A DNA stretch of 64,000 nucleotides from JAJFFW01 sp038534195 (GTDB lineage Bacteria; Pseudomonadota; Alphaproteobacteria; Caulobacterales; Parvularculaceae), in assembly GCA_038534195.1 (NCBI GenBank), contig JBCAXE010000005.1:60391-124390 (forward strand). The letters are read 5' to 3'. Each line of letters begins with the position of its first letter. Positions within the stretch are counted from its first letter, which is position 1. Both the position numbers and the translations under genes were made by a program. Of this stretch, positions 18,409 through 26,600 are shown piece after piece. The notes beneath the pieces are model-generated. The model was not told the origin of the DNA. It made no database searches and saw nothing but the letters and a program-made list of their open reading frames with translations.

Positions 18409-18450
18409 TTATCCTTCGTGACGGGCGCTGGCGCGCCCTCCTCAGGATAA
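18409..18450. repeat. Dispersed palindromic repeat, copy 1 (between convergent genes)
   Basis: TTATCCTTCGTGACGGGCGC at one end and GCGCCCTCCTCAGGATAA at the other form an interrupted palindrome: outer arms TTATCCT/AGGATAA and inner arms GGGCGC/GCGCCC. The same TCCTGAGGAG ... CGAAGGAT pattern recurs three times at 63468-63734. Sitting between the 3' ends of ivd and the antiporter-like gene, it may act as a bidirectional terminator. Confidence 0.75.
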
Positions 18451-18472
18451 GCGGCGACAGTGCGTTGAAGCT

Positions 18473-19702
18473 CTAACCAGCAAACATCCGACGCTTCGAC
18501 GCGAGGGCGCGTTCTCTGAGATAGGCGTTCGCGAGCGGCTTTGACGTCAGGCGCGCCGCGAGGACGCCGGCGAAGACCGCGAGGGCGCCGACCGTCAGGA
18601 CGCCTTCCTGATTGGTGATGGCGGGATTGCCGAGCAGCATCATGATGAAGAGAGCGGACGCTGCGCCTGGCGCGCCGCCGAACCAGGCGAGGAAGACCTG
18701 GCTTTCTTTCGGCAGGCTTGGCGTTTGCAGGATAGCGAGGCGCGGGCCCGCGCGCATCACCGTGACGGCGGCGAGCGCGAAGACAATCGACAACATGTCC
18801 GCCTGTAAAATACGCGGTGCGAAGAGCGCGCCGAATATCAAATATGCAACCGGCGTCACGCCCTGTTCCACCATCCGCCGCATGCGCAGGCGCGTTGTCT
18901 GAAGCGCTTTGGTTTCTTCGCCCCACAATAAACCAGCGGCCAGCGCGGCGATAACAGGATCGGCGCCCAGCGGCTTGGCGGCGCAGAACAGAATAATCGC
19001 CGACAGCATCAATAGCCGCGCGCCATAAGCGTGAGCGCGCTTTTTTGCGCCGCGCGCGAGGCGATTGCCGATAACGCCGATCGCGAGCCCGGCGCCGCCG
19101 CCGAGGGCGAAACCTTTGAAGACGGCGAGGCTTGTCTGCAGCAAGGGCCCGACCGCCGGTTCGTTCGTCGCCGCAGCCGTCGCCGTGGCGCCGAGCAGGA
19201 TCGCCACCGGCGCGCCAAGCGCGATGATCGCCGCGCTCTCAAGCCGTACAGCGGTCTTTATGTCAGCTGGCGCCGGGGTGTTGATTACCGCGCGCCGATC
19301 GAACGCGGCGCCGTTCAACATCAACGCGGCGCCAAGCAGGAGCGCCGAGGCGAGATTTAATTGCGGCAAAAGAATGAACGCAGCCAGCGAACAGGCAAAC
19401 AGAAACAACGGCGCGCCGCCGAGCGTCAGCCGGAACGCGGTGGGGCATTGCCCGGAAAGACGGCTCACGCGGAATTGCGTCGCGGAGACGAAGGCGAGGG
19501 CGGCGAGGCCTGCTTCAGCGGCGCCCGCCACAAGATCAATCGATGCGAACGGCAATCCGAGCGCTCGGTAAAAGAGCGATACCGCTGCGCCGGCGATCAG
19601 CAGCATGCCCGGCGCCGAGGCTGCTCTTGCGCCGAGCTTGGTCGCAGACAGACTCACGATACAAACCGCGACGAACGCCGCAGACCCTAAAATTGTCGCC
19701 AT
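18473..19702 (-). CDS. Cation:proton antiporter-like membrane protein with a lost ion-binding motif
   Basis: 409 residues and about 12 hydrophobic helices, with the layout of CPA1 (NhaP-type) Na+/H+ exchangers. The segment FLAWFGGAPGAASALFI is the counterpart of the FLGWFGPRGIAS motif. The N-terminal half normally carries an ESxLND motif whose aspartate binds the ion. Here the equivalent is ESAAIIALGAP (E155 to P165), with no Asn-Asp pair. The earlier TDP motif is also absent (LNGAAFDRRAV). It is therefore either a diverged transporter using other residues or an inactive relative. It is a single gene facing ivd. Confidence 0.7.
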   Translation of the reverse strand: MATILGSAAFVAVCIVSLSATKLGARAASAPGMLLIAGAAVSLFYRALGLPFASIDLVAGAAEAGLAALAFVSATQFRVSRLSGQCPTAFRLTLGGAPLFLFACSLAAFILLPQLNLASALLLGAALMLNGAAFDRRAVINTPAPADIKTAVRLESAAIIALGAPVAILLGATATAAATNEPAVGPLLQTSLAVFKGFALGGGAGLAIGVIGNRLARGAKKRAHAYGARLLMLSAIILFCAAKPLGADPVIAALAAGLLWGEETKALQTTRLRMRRMVEQGVTPVAYLIFGALFAPRILQADMLSIVFALAAVTVMRAGPRLAILQTPSLPKESQVFLAWFGGAPGAASALFIMMLLGNPAITNQEGVLTVGALAVFAGVLAARLTSKPLANAYLRERALASKRRMFAG

Positions 19703-20021
19703 TTAGAAACTTGCCCAGTTCAGTGCGGCGGTGGACGGACCGGCGCCAGTGTTGAAACGAAAACGAGAATACGACTTGTACGCTACAACCAGTACGCTCT
19801 CCCGGACCGAATCAGTCACGCAGAAGGTGAATTGATCCGGACACAAATGCAAATTTAATTTTCGGTAAAATAAGGGCTGCAGCCGTCTTTCCCACAGTTT
19901 GTGGGAAAGTTATGCGGTCGATTTGTGGGAAACTTATCCCCGGGGTCGTCGGCGCCCGTATTATCTGTGATCAGAACGGCGCGCGTTTCGCGCCAGCAGA
20001 CGCCGACTGGAGTTAAGGATA
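19703..20021. other. 319-base intergenic region with the TTTGTGGGAAA repeats
   Basis: No credible gene. It holds a 10-base perfect inverted repeat, CTTTCCCACA-GTT-TGTGGGAAAG (19887-19909), directly followed by TTATGC, and then a second GATTTGTGGGAAACTTATCC (19919-19938). CCCGTATTAT (19955-19964) lies 20-odd bases further on and its TATTAT could be a -10 element for the holin gene. The half nearer the antiporter gene shows nothing recognisable. Confidence 0.6.
19887..19938 (+). promoter_or_regulatory. Tandem TTTGTGGGAAA(G/C)TTAT(G/C)C elements upstream of the holin gene
   Basis: Two copies occur at 19898-19915 and 19922-19938, 24 bases apart, and the first is the right arm of a perfect inverted repeat starting at 19887. 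A third copy, TTTGTGGGAAACTTATGC, lies before nuoH at 46883-46900. In both places a CGTAT(T/A) stretch follows 23-24 bases after the GGGAAAC. The arrangement suggests a protein-binding site with a downstream promoter; the binding factor is unknown. Confidence 0.5.
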
Positions 20022-20618
20022 ATGACATTAACGCAGAAAGAGGAACGGGACGAAAAGAAATCAAGAGCGAGGCGTGGGCGCATCGGCCGCGCGATTGCGG
20101 GCGCGGCGCCGAAACTTGCGAATGCGCTCGGCGGACCCCTTGCAGGCGCGGCGGTAAGCGCGCTCGCCAGGGCGATCTTCGGTACGGAAACGGTTTCGGA
20201 AGAAGAACTCGAAGCAGCGCTCGCCACTGCAAGCCCTGAGCAATTGATCGCGCTGAAAAAAGCGGACTATGATTTTCGCGTAGCATTGCGCATGGCCGCG
20301 GTTGAAGAAGAGCGCGTTCACGCGTCCGACCGCGACAGCGCGCGTCGTCGCCAGCAATTAATGGACGATTGGGCGCCGTCAGTTTTGGGCGTGTTGATCA
20401 TTTTCGGATTTTTCATTGTTCTTGCGGCGATGTTGACCCAACGCTTGCCGGACGGCGCCGAGACCGAGTTTTCCATTATGCTCGGCGCCCTCGCGACGAT
20501 GACCGCGGCGGTAGTCAATTATTTCTTCGGGTCTTCCGCAGGCTCGCGCGAGAAAACGCGGCTCCTGTCGCCGGCGCCCGGCGGCGTTTCCTATCCGCCT
20601 GAAACTGATGAGGCATGA
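20022..20618 (+). CDS. 3-TM holin-type protein (gene-transfer-agent release family)
   Basis: 198 residues. A basic, Ala/Gly-rich N-terminus (1-52) is followed by an acidic helical stretch with EELEAALATASPEQLIALKKAD and two strong membrane helices (about 119-137 and 148-169). This matches the GTA_holin_3TM family (PF11351), whose members sit in GTA or prophage lysis modules. The RBS TAAGGATA precedes the ATG. No capsid, tail or terminase gene is in this window, so it stands apart from any GTA cluster. Its neighbour ThiO is unrelated, although a lytic transglycosylase lies 1.2 kb on. Confidence 0.75.
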   Translation: MTLTQKEERDEKKSRARRGRIGRAIAGAAPKLANALGGPLAGAAVSALARAIFGTETVSEEELEAALATASPEQLIALKKADYDFRVALRMAAVEEERVHASDRDSARRRQQLMDDWAPSVLGVLIIFGFFIVLAAMLTQRLPDGAETEFSIMLGALATMTAAVVNYFFGSSAGSREKTRLLSPAPGGVSYPPETDEA

Positions 20619-20702
20619 CGTGCATTTCCTTCGCCGCGGATTTGTGTCTATGTCCGCGGCGCAAAATTGTTTGTTGAGTTGTCGTAAGCAGTGATCTGAC
20701 GC

Positions 20703-21821
20703 GTGACCCATCCTGATTTTCTCATTGTCGGCGGCGGCGTTATCGGTCTGTCGCTCGCCTGGCGTCTGCGCGCGGCTGGCGCGCGCGTTACGGTCGCAGA
20801 CGCCGGCGCCGCGGCGCCGCCGGCGACGCGCGCTGCAGCCGGCATGCTCGCGCCGTCATTTGAGCAAAGCGCCGGGCCGCTTGCGCAATCCTTGTATAAT
20901 TTCAGTGTAGCAGGCCTGCGTCAGTGGGAGGATTTTGCGCAGACGCTTGAGGCGGCCAGCGGCGTTTCAGTGGACTATCAGCCCACAGGCATTCTTGGCG
21001 TCGCGTTTACGCAAGAAGAGGCCGACGCTTTGCAGCGCGACTATCGCCGCTTGCTTGAAGAAGGCGCGCAAGCGCAATGGCTCTCGCCGCAGGAAGCGCG
21101 CGCGTTGGAGCCCGCCCTCGCGCCCGACCTCGCGGCCGGGCTGTTCGCTGTTGAGGACGCGCAAGTGGATCCACTGCTTGTGTTGGCGGCGTTGAAAATC
21201 GCCTTCGAAGAAGCGGGCGGAGAATTTATCGCCAACGGCCGCGTGGCCGCGTTGCGCGTTGACGCCGATAAGGTCTGCGGCGTGACGCTTGATGACGAGC
21301 GTTTATTGTCAGCATCCGTGGTTATTGTGGCCAGCGGCGCGGTCTTGGCGGCTCAGGGCGAGAAGCCGCCGCCGGTTTTTCCGGTAAAAGGCGAGGCGAC
21401 GGCGCTCGCCGGCGCCGCCGCTGAATTCACGCGTACGATCAGGGGACCGGGCGCCTATCTCTGCCCGAAATCCGATGGCCGGCTGGTCATCGGCGCAACC
21501 GAGGCGCCGCACGATTCAAGTCGTCATGTGCGCGACGACGCGATTGGAACATTGAAAAGCCGCGCGCGGCGCATAGCGCCGGTGCTTGCCCGTTTTGACG
21601 AAGAAAGCCGCTGGGCCGGGTTGCGCCCCGGCACGCCTGACGGCGCGCCGATCTTAGGTCCGGATCCGGCGGGACCGGACGGGCTCGTTTATGCGCTCGG
21701 CCATTATCGCAACGGCGTTCTTCTGGCGCCGGCGACGGCGCAATTGCTGTGCGATGCATTGTTAACAGGCGATTCATCTCCGCTCCTTGGTGCGTTTTCG
21801 GCGGCGCGTTTCCATGGTTAG
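20703..21821 (+). CDS. thiO: Glycine oxidase ThiO
   Basis: 372 residues, FAD-dependent DAO-family oxidase. It opens with the dinucleotide-binding motif VGGGVIGLSLAWRLR and ends with the FAD-contacting GLRPGTPDGAPILG and HYRNGVLLAP segments typical of ThiO. It oxidises glycine to dehydroglycine for the thiazole half of thiamine, handing it to ThiG. The start is GTG (GTGACCCATCC). thiS and thiG are 11 kb away at 32205-33194, so the pathway genes are split here. Confidence 0.88.
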   Translation: MTHPDFLIVGGGVIGLSLAWRLRAAGARVTVADAGAAAPPATRAAAGMLAPSFEQSAGPLAQSLYNFSVAGLRQWEDFAQTLEAASGVSVDYQPTGILGVAFTQEEADALQRDYRRLLEEGAQAQWLSPQEARALEPALAPDLAAGLFAVEDAQVDPLLVLAALKIAFEEAGGEFIANGRVAALRVDADKVCGVTLDDERLLSASVVIVASGAVLAAQGEKPPPVFPVKGEATALAGAAAEFTRTIRGPGAYLCPKSDGRLVIGATEAPHDSSRHVRDDAIGTLKSRARRIAPVLARFDEESRWAGLRPGTPDGAPILGPDPAGPDGLVYALGHYRNGVLLAPATAQLLCDALLTGDSSPLLGAFSAARFHG

Positions 21822-21856
21822 CGTTTTATTGACGCGAATGCGCGACGGTGGGGCGA

Positions 21857-22675
21857 ATGGATAGAGGTCCCATGGTCGATCCGGTTTCATCTTCGAGCGG
21901 CGGCGTCATCAACGCCTTGAAACAGGCGAGCCGCAACACGGGCGTCGATTTCGATTTTCTTTATCGCACGGCCCAGCGCGAAAGCGCGCTTGATCCCTCG
22001 GCGCAGGCGTCGACGTCTTCGGCCGCGGGTCTTTTCCAGTTTATCGAACAAACCTGGCTCGGTGCGGTAAAAAACTATGGACCTGCTCATGGCCTTGGCG
22101 CTTATGCAGACGAAATTGTACGCGGCGCGGATGGAAAATTTTCTGTCCCCAACGCGGCGCGGCGGGACGCTATTTTGAATTTGCGTTTCGACGCCGACAA
22201 AGCCGCCGCGCTTGCGGCCGAACTGGCGCAGGAAAACAAAGCGGGTCTTGAAAAACGCATCGGCCGCACGGCGGGCGCCGGTGATCTTTACGCGGCGCAT
22301 TTCCTCGGTGTCGCCGGGGCTGCGAAGTTATTGTCTGCGGCGCCAACGGCGAAGGCCGCCGATATTTTACCCGCAGCCGCGAAAGCCAACCAACCGGTTT
22401 TCTATAAAGGCGGGGAGGCGCGTTCCGTCGCCGATGTGATTGCGTCGATTGAAAAATCAATGGGCGCCGCAATCGACCAGGCAAAAACAATTGTAGAAGC
22501 GGCTTCGTCGAAGGCGGCCACGTTGGCGCGCGATGTGGCGCTGGAAGCGCCGCCGGCCTCAACGTCAACGCGCGCATCCGCAGTCAAACTCGGTGCGTCC
22601 TTGTCGCCGCTCGCGATTATGGTGCTTCAAGCGCTTGATCCGACGTCTTTGCGGAATGACGACTCTCGCCGTTAA
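21857..22675 (+). CDS. Lytic transglycosylase SLT-domain protein
   Basis: 272 residues from the ATG at 21857, which has GGTGGGG 4 bases ahead; GTG at 21848 or ATG at 21872 are alternatives. The SLT lysozyme-like fold spans about 15-135, with the catalytic glutamate in TAQRESALDPSA and the structural motif AAGLFQFIEQTWL. The C-terminal ~130 residues are Ala-rich and helical and end near a weak hydrophobic stretch. No clear signal peptide is seen, as in transglycosylases exported by other routes or working with phage/GTA lysis. It cleaves peptidoglycan glycan strands. Its stop overlaps the convergent pentapeptide gene's stop (TTAA). Confidence 0.8.
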   Translation: MDRGPMVDPVSSSSGGVINALKQASRNTGVDFDFLYRTAQRESALDPSAQASTSSAAGLFQFIEQTWLGAVKNYGPAHGLGAYADEIVRGADGKFSVPNAARRDAILNLRFDADKAAALAAELAQENKAGLEKRIGRTAGAGDLYAAHFLGVAGAAKLLSAAPTAKAADILPAAAKANQPVFYKGGEARSVADVIASIEKSMGAAIDQAKTIVEAASSKAATLARDVALEAPPASTSTRASAVKLGASLSPLAIMVLQALDPTSLRNDDSRR

Positions 22676-23541
22676 AGCGTTTCGTCCTTACACGGTGCGA
22701 TCGTGAGACCTTCAGGTAGGCGCGTCGAACTATCGCCGCAAGCCGCCGCCAGTTGCTCCGGTTGCAAACCGATGGCTTCGGAGAGGTTCGCGCCGTCGAG
22801 GCGCGCGCCGGTGAAAAAAGCAGACTCGACTTTTGTATTCGTGAAATCCGCCTTGCTGAGATCGGCGTTGTCGAAACGCACGCCGCGCATGTCCACATCG
22901 ACCAGCAGGGCGCGTTTCATTGTGGCGCCGATAAAAATGGCGCCAGCGGCGTACCCGCCGTCGAATTTCGCGCCGGTGAGATCGGCGCCGGAAAATTTTG
23001 CGAATGAAAGATCGGCCTTCGAGAAATCTGCTTCAGCGAATGACCCGGCGCGTCCGACGGATTTTTGCAAGTCGGCGCCGGTGAAAACCGCCTCTGAAAA
23101 AACGCCGGCGTTGAAGTTCGCTTCGGCGAGGCGCGCCTTGTCGAAGTTCGTATTTTTCCCAGTGGCGCCTTCGAAGACGGCCCCGTCAAGAAGCGCGCCG
23201 GTGAAGATCGTGTTTGAGACATTCGAGCCTGCAAAGATCTCTTCTTTATGGTCGGCGCCGGAAAAGTCCTGTCCGGAAAAGTCGCCCATGGCCATGGGCG
23301 GCGCTTCATCGGATTTCTTCTTCGCGGTGAGCGTCGGTAACTTGATTTCCACGCGATCAAGCGCGCTTGAAAAGTCCGGGGCCAGGCGATCGGCATTATT
23401 GATGCTGTTGGTGATGCCCTTGCCGAGTTCGGTGACAGGATTGGAGCGGCGCGGCGCGCCCGTGCGATCGCCGATAACCTCAGCGACAACGCTGAAAACC
23501 ATGATCATAAACAAAATGATCAACAGGACCATGCGGATCAT
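22672..23541 (-). CDS. Membrane-anchored pentapeptide-repeat protein
   Basis: 289 residues from the ATG at 23541, which has AAGGAGAG 6 bases upstream; the frame opens 17 codons earlier without a better site. An N-terminal helix (about 4-20) anchors it. From about residue 100 onward it is built of A(D/N)(F/L)xx pentapeptides (FSGADLTGAKFDGG, FDNADLSKADFTNT and many more). These fold into a right-handed quadrilateral beta-helix, probably periplasmic. A linker (about 25-95) separates anchor and helix. Function unknown; gyrase-protecting pentapeptide proteins lack such an anchor. Confidence 0.85.
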   Translation of the reverse strand: MIRMVLLIILFMIMVFSVVAEVIGDRTGAPRRSNPVTELGKGITNSINNADRLAPDFSSALDRVEIKLPTLTAKKKSDEAPPMAMGDFSGQDFSGADHKEEIFAGSNVSNTIFTGALLDGAVFEGATGKNTNFDKARLAEANFNAGVFSEAVFTGADLQKSVGRAGSFAEADFSKADLSFAKFSGADLTGAKFDGGYAAGAIFIGATMKRALLVDVDMRGVRFDNADLSKADFTNTKVESAFFTGARLDGANLSEAIGLQPEQLAAACGDSSTRLPEGLTIAPCKDETL

Positions 23542-23609
23542 CGCAACTCTCCTTCGCTGCGCCAGCAACGCGCGTCGAAGGATCGCAAGCAACCATCAAC
23601 GTTCGATTA

Positions 23610-23631
23610 AGCCTAAACAAAAATTTAGGCT
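23610..23631. terminator. Hairpin between nrdJ and the pentapeptide gene
   Basis: A perfect 8-base inverted repeat AGCCTAAA (23610-23617) / TTTAGGCT (23624-23631) with loop CAAAAA. It lies ~50 bases after the nrdJ stop. The T-tract after it on the minus strand is poor, so it is a weak terminator or a processing hairpin. Confidence 0.5.
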
Positions 23632-23680
23632 CAAAGCGTGTTCATCTGAGGCCGTCTTTGGACGGAATATGAAGAAAGTC

Positions 23681-26600
23681 TTAAGAACAGCCCGTGGATG
23701 CGCCGCAACTGTCGCATCTGAGACAGGCGCCGTTGCGAACGAGGGTGAACTGTCCGCAATCGGGACAGGCGTCGCCCTCATACCCTTTTATCTTTGCCTG
23801 CCGTTGGGCGCCGCCCGGTTCAGCGAGACTGCCGGGCGCGGCCTTTTGTTGAACCGCCTCGGCGAGCTTCGCGATCTGCGCTTCGATTTCCGGCGGAGGC
23901 GGCGCCATGTCTTCGGCGTCGATATCTTCAGCGGCCACGTCGATCGCGTCATCGGTTGACCGATCGTCATTGCCCGCATTGTCGGCGTCTTTGCGCAAGC
24001 GGTCGAAATCGCCGCCGCGCAGGACAACAAGATTGTCCGTCACCGTTGATCGGCTGAAGCCTTTTGAGATTAGTTTCGCTGCGTCGGCTTGGGCTTTTTC
24101 GCCCTCGACGCCATGGCCAATCGCGTCGACAGCGGATTCTTGCGGGTCCATATGGGCAAGGTCGCCGCGCCCGAGATAGGAAATCGCCAGTTCACGGAAG
24201 ATATAGTCGAGGATCGATGTGGCGTGTTTGATCTGATCATTGCCTTGCACCGGTCCCGACGGGTCAAACCGCGTGAACACATAGGCGTCGACAAATTCTT
24301 CCAACGGCACGCCATATTGCAGGCCTAACGAGACAGCGATTGCAAAATTGTTCATCAAGCTGCGGAAGGCGGCGCCTTCCTTGTGCATGTCGATGAAGAC
24401 TTCGCCCAACTCGCCGTCGTCAAATTCGCCGGTGTGGAGATACACTTTGTGACCGCCGACGATCGCTTTCTGGATGTAGCCTTTGCGCCGGTCCGGCAAA
24501 CGCCGCCGGCCGGGCGTGCGTTCGATGATCCGTTCGACAATCCGTTCCGCAACAATCTTCGATTTGTCAGTCTCGGACGCCGCCGCGAGTTCGTCGGCAA
24601 GGGTCTCGTCCGCATCCTCGTCAGCGAGAAAGGCGGAGGCGAGCGGCTGGGATAATTTCGATCCGTCGCGGTAGAGCGCGATAGCCTTCAGCCCAAGCCG
24701 CCATGCTTTCATATAAGCGTTGGCGCAATCGGCGATCGACGCCTGGGCGGGCATGTTCACGGTTTTTGAAATGGCGCCGGAAATAAACGGTTGCGCGGCC
24801 GCCATCATTTCCAGGTGCGCTTCAACCGAAAGAGCGCGGGTTCCGATGCGCCCGCACGGCGTCGCGCAGTCAAACACCGGCAGGTGTTCTTCTTTGAGGT
24901 GCGGCGCGCCCTCAAGGGTCATCGCCCCACAGCAGTAAAGATTGGCCGCGTGTATCTCTTCATCGCCGAAGCCGATGTCGCGCAAAATGCCATAGCCCGA
25001 TTGGCTGAGCTGCGCTTGATCGAAGCCAAGCACGTTTGTGCAAAAGTCTTCGCCGAGCGCTTGCGGCGTAAACGCGTAAGTAATGTCGAACGAGGTTTTT
25101 AGTCTTTCTTCCAGCGCCTTGATGTGGCGGTTATCGAAGCCTTCCGCGCGCAACGCGTCGAGGTTGACGCCGGGCGCGCCGTCCAGCGTGCCGCGGCCGA
25201 CCGCATAGTCGGTGATGTCTTCGATTTCGTCTGGCGAATACCCAAGCGCTTTAAGCGCCGCCGGCACGGCCCGGTTGATGATCTTGAACTGTCCGCCGCC
25301 GGCGAGCTTTTTGAATTTTACAAGCGCGAAATCCGGCTCGATGCCCGTCGTGTCGCAATCCATGACAAGGCCGATGGTGCCGGTGGGCGCGATGGCGGAA
25401 ACCTGCGCGTTTCGAAATCCATTGATCGCGCCAAGCTCGTACGCTTCGTTCCAGATTTGCGCTGCGCGCGCCGCGAGCGCCGGCCACGGGCAGGCCGAGG
25501 CGTCCAATCGCACCGGCTGCACGTCGAGATCTTCAAACGCGTCCGCATCATCGCCAAGCGCGGCGCGGCGGTGATTACGCATGACGCGCAACATGGCGGG
25601 CTTGTTTTTCGCAAAGGCGGGGAAGGGACCGACGGCGCTCGCCATCTCAGCCGATGCTCTGTATGCGGCGCCCGACAACAGGGAAGAGACGGCGGCGGCG
25701 GCGGCGCGCGCCTCGTCGCTGTCATAGGCGAGCCCTGCGCTCATTACGAGACCGCCGAGATTGGCGAAGCCGAGCCCGAGCGTGCGGTAATCATAGGACT
25801 TGCGGGCGATCGCCGCCGATGGGAATTGCGCCATGACCACGGAGAATTCGAGCGACAGCGTCCAGAGACGACAGGCGTGCTCAAAGGCGTCAACATCGAA
25901 GCCCTTGGGCGTCAGAAACTTCAACAAGTTTAGAGAGGCGAGATTGCAGGCCGTGTCATCCAGAAACATATATTCCGAACAAGGATTGGAAGCGCGAATG
26001 TCGCCATCTTCAGGGCAGGTATGCCAGGCGTTGATTGTGGAGTGATATTGGAGACCCGGGTCCGCGCAAAGCCACGCGCTCTCACAGATCGCCTCCCAAA
26101 GCTCGCGGGCTTTCAATGTTTTCACCGGCGCGCCGTCGACGCGGCCGTTCAAATCCCACGACTTGTCTTCGGCGACCGCCCGCAAGAACGCATCCGTGAC
26201 GCGAACGGAATTATTGGCGTTCTGACCCGCGATGGTGCGATAGGCCTCGGAGTCCCAGTCGAGTTCATAGGCGGGCACGTCGATTTTACGAAAACCCTGG
26301 CGAGCGAAGTTGATCGTACGCTGAATGGACGCGTCGGGCACGAACGCTTTTTTCGCCTCTGCGATGGCGGATTCTAGCGCGGCGTTCTTTTTCGGGTTAA
26401 AACGCTCCACCCCGTCGATCGCCCAGCAAGCGGAGAGTACTTTCGGCAGATGACGGCCGAGCGCTTTCGAACCGGCGACGAGGGCGGCGACTTTTTCTTC
26501 CTCGATCGCTTTCCAGCGGATGAAGTCTTCGATGTCCGGGTGATCGGCGTCGACGACAACCATCTTCGCGGCGCGCCGCGTTGTACCGCCCGATTTAACG

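Noticed and set aside
19898..19938. MraZ boxes or DnaA boxes in the TGTGGGAAA repeats
   Set aside because: Spacing is 24 bases, not the 10-base MraZ period, and the sequence departs from the TTATCCACA DnaA box.
19898..19964. ECF-sigma promoter reading of the GGGAAAC...CGTAT pattern
   Set aside because: The gap of 23-24 bases is too long for the ~16-17 base ECF spacer.
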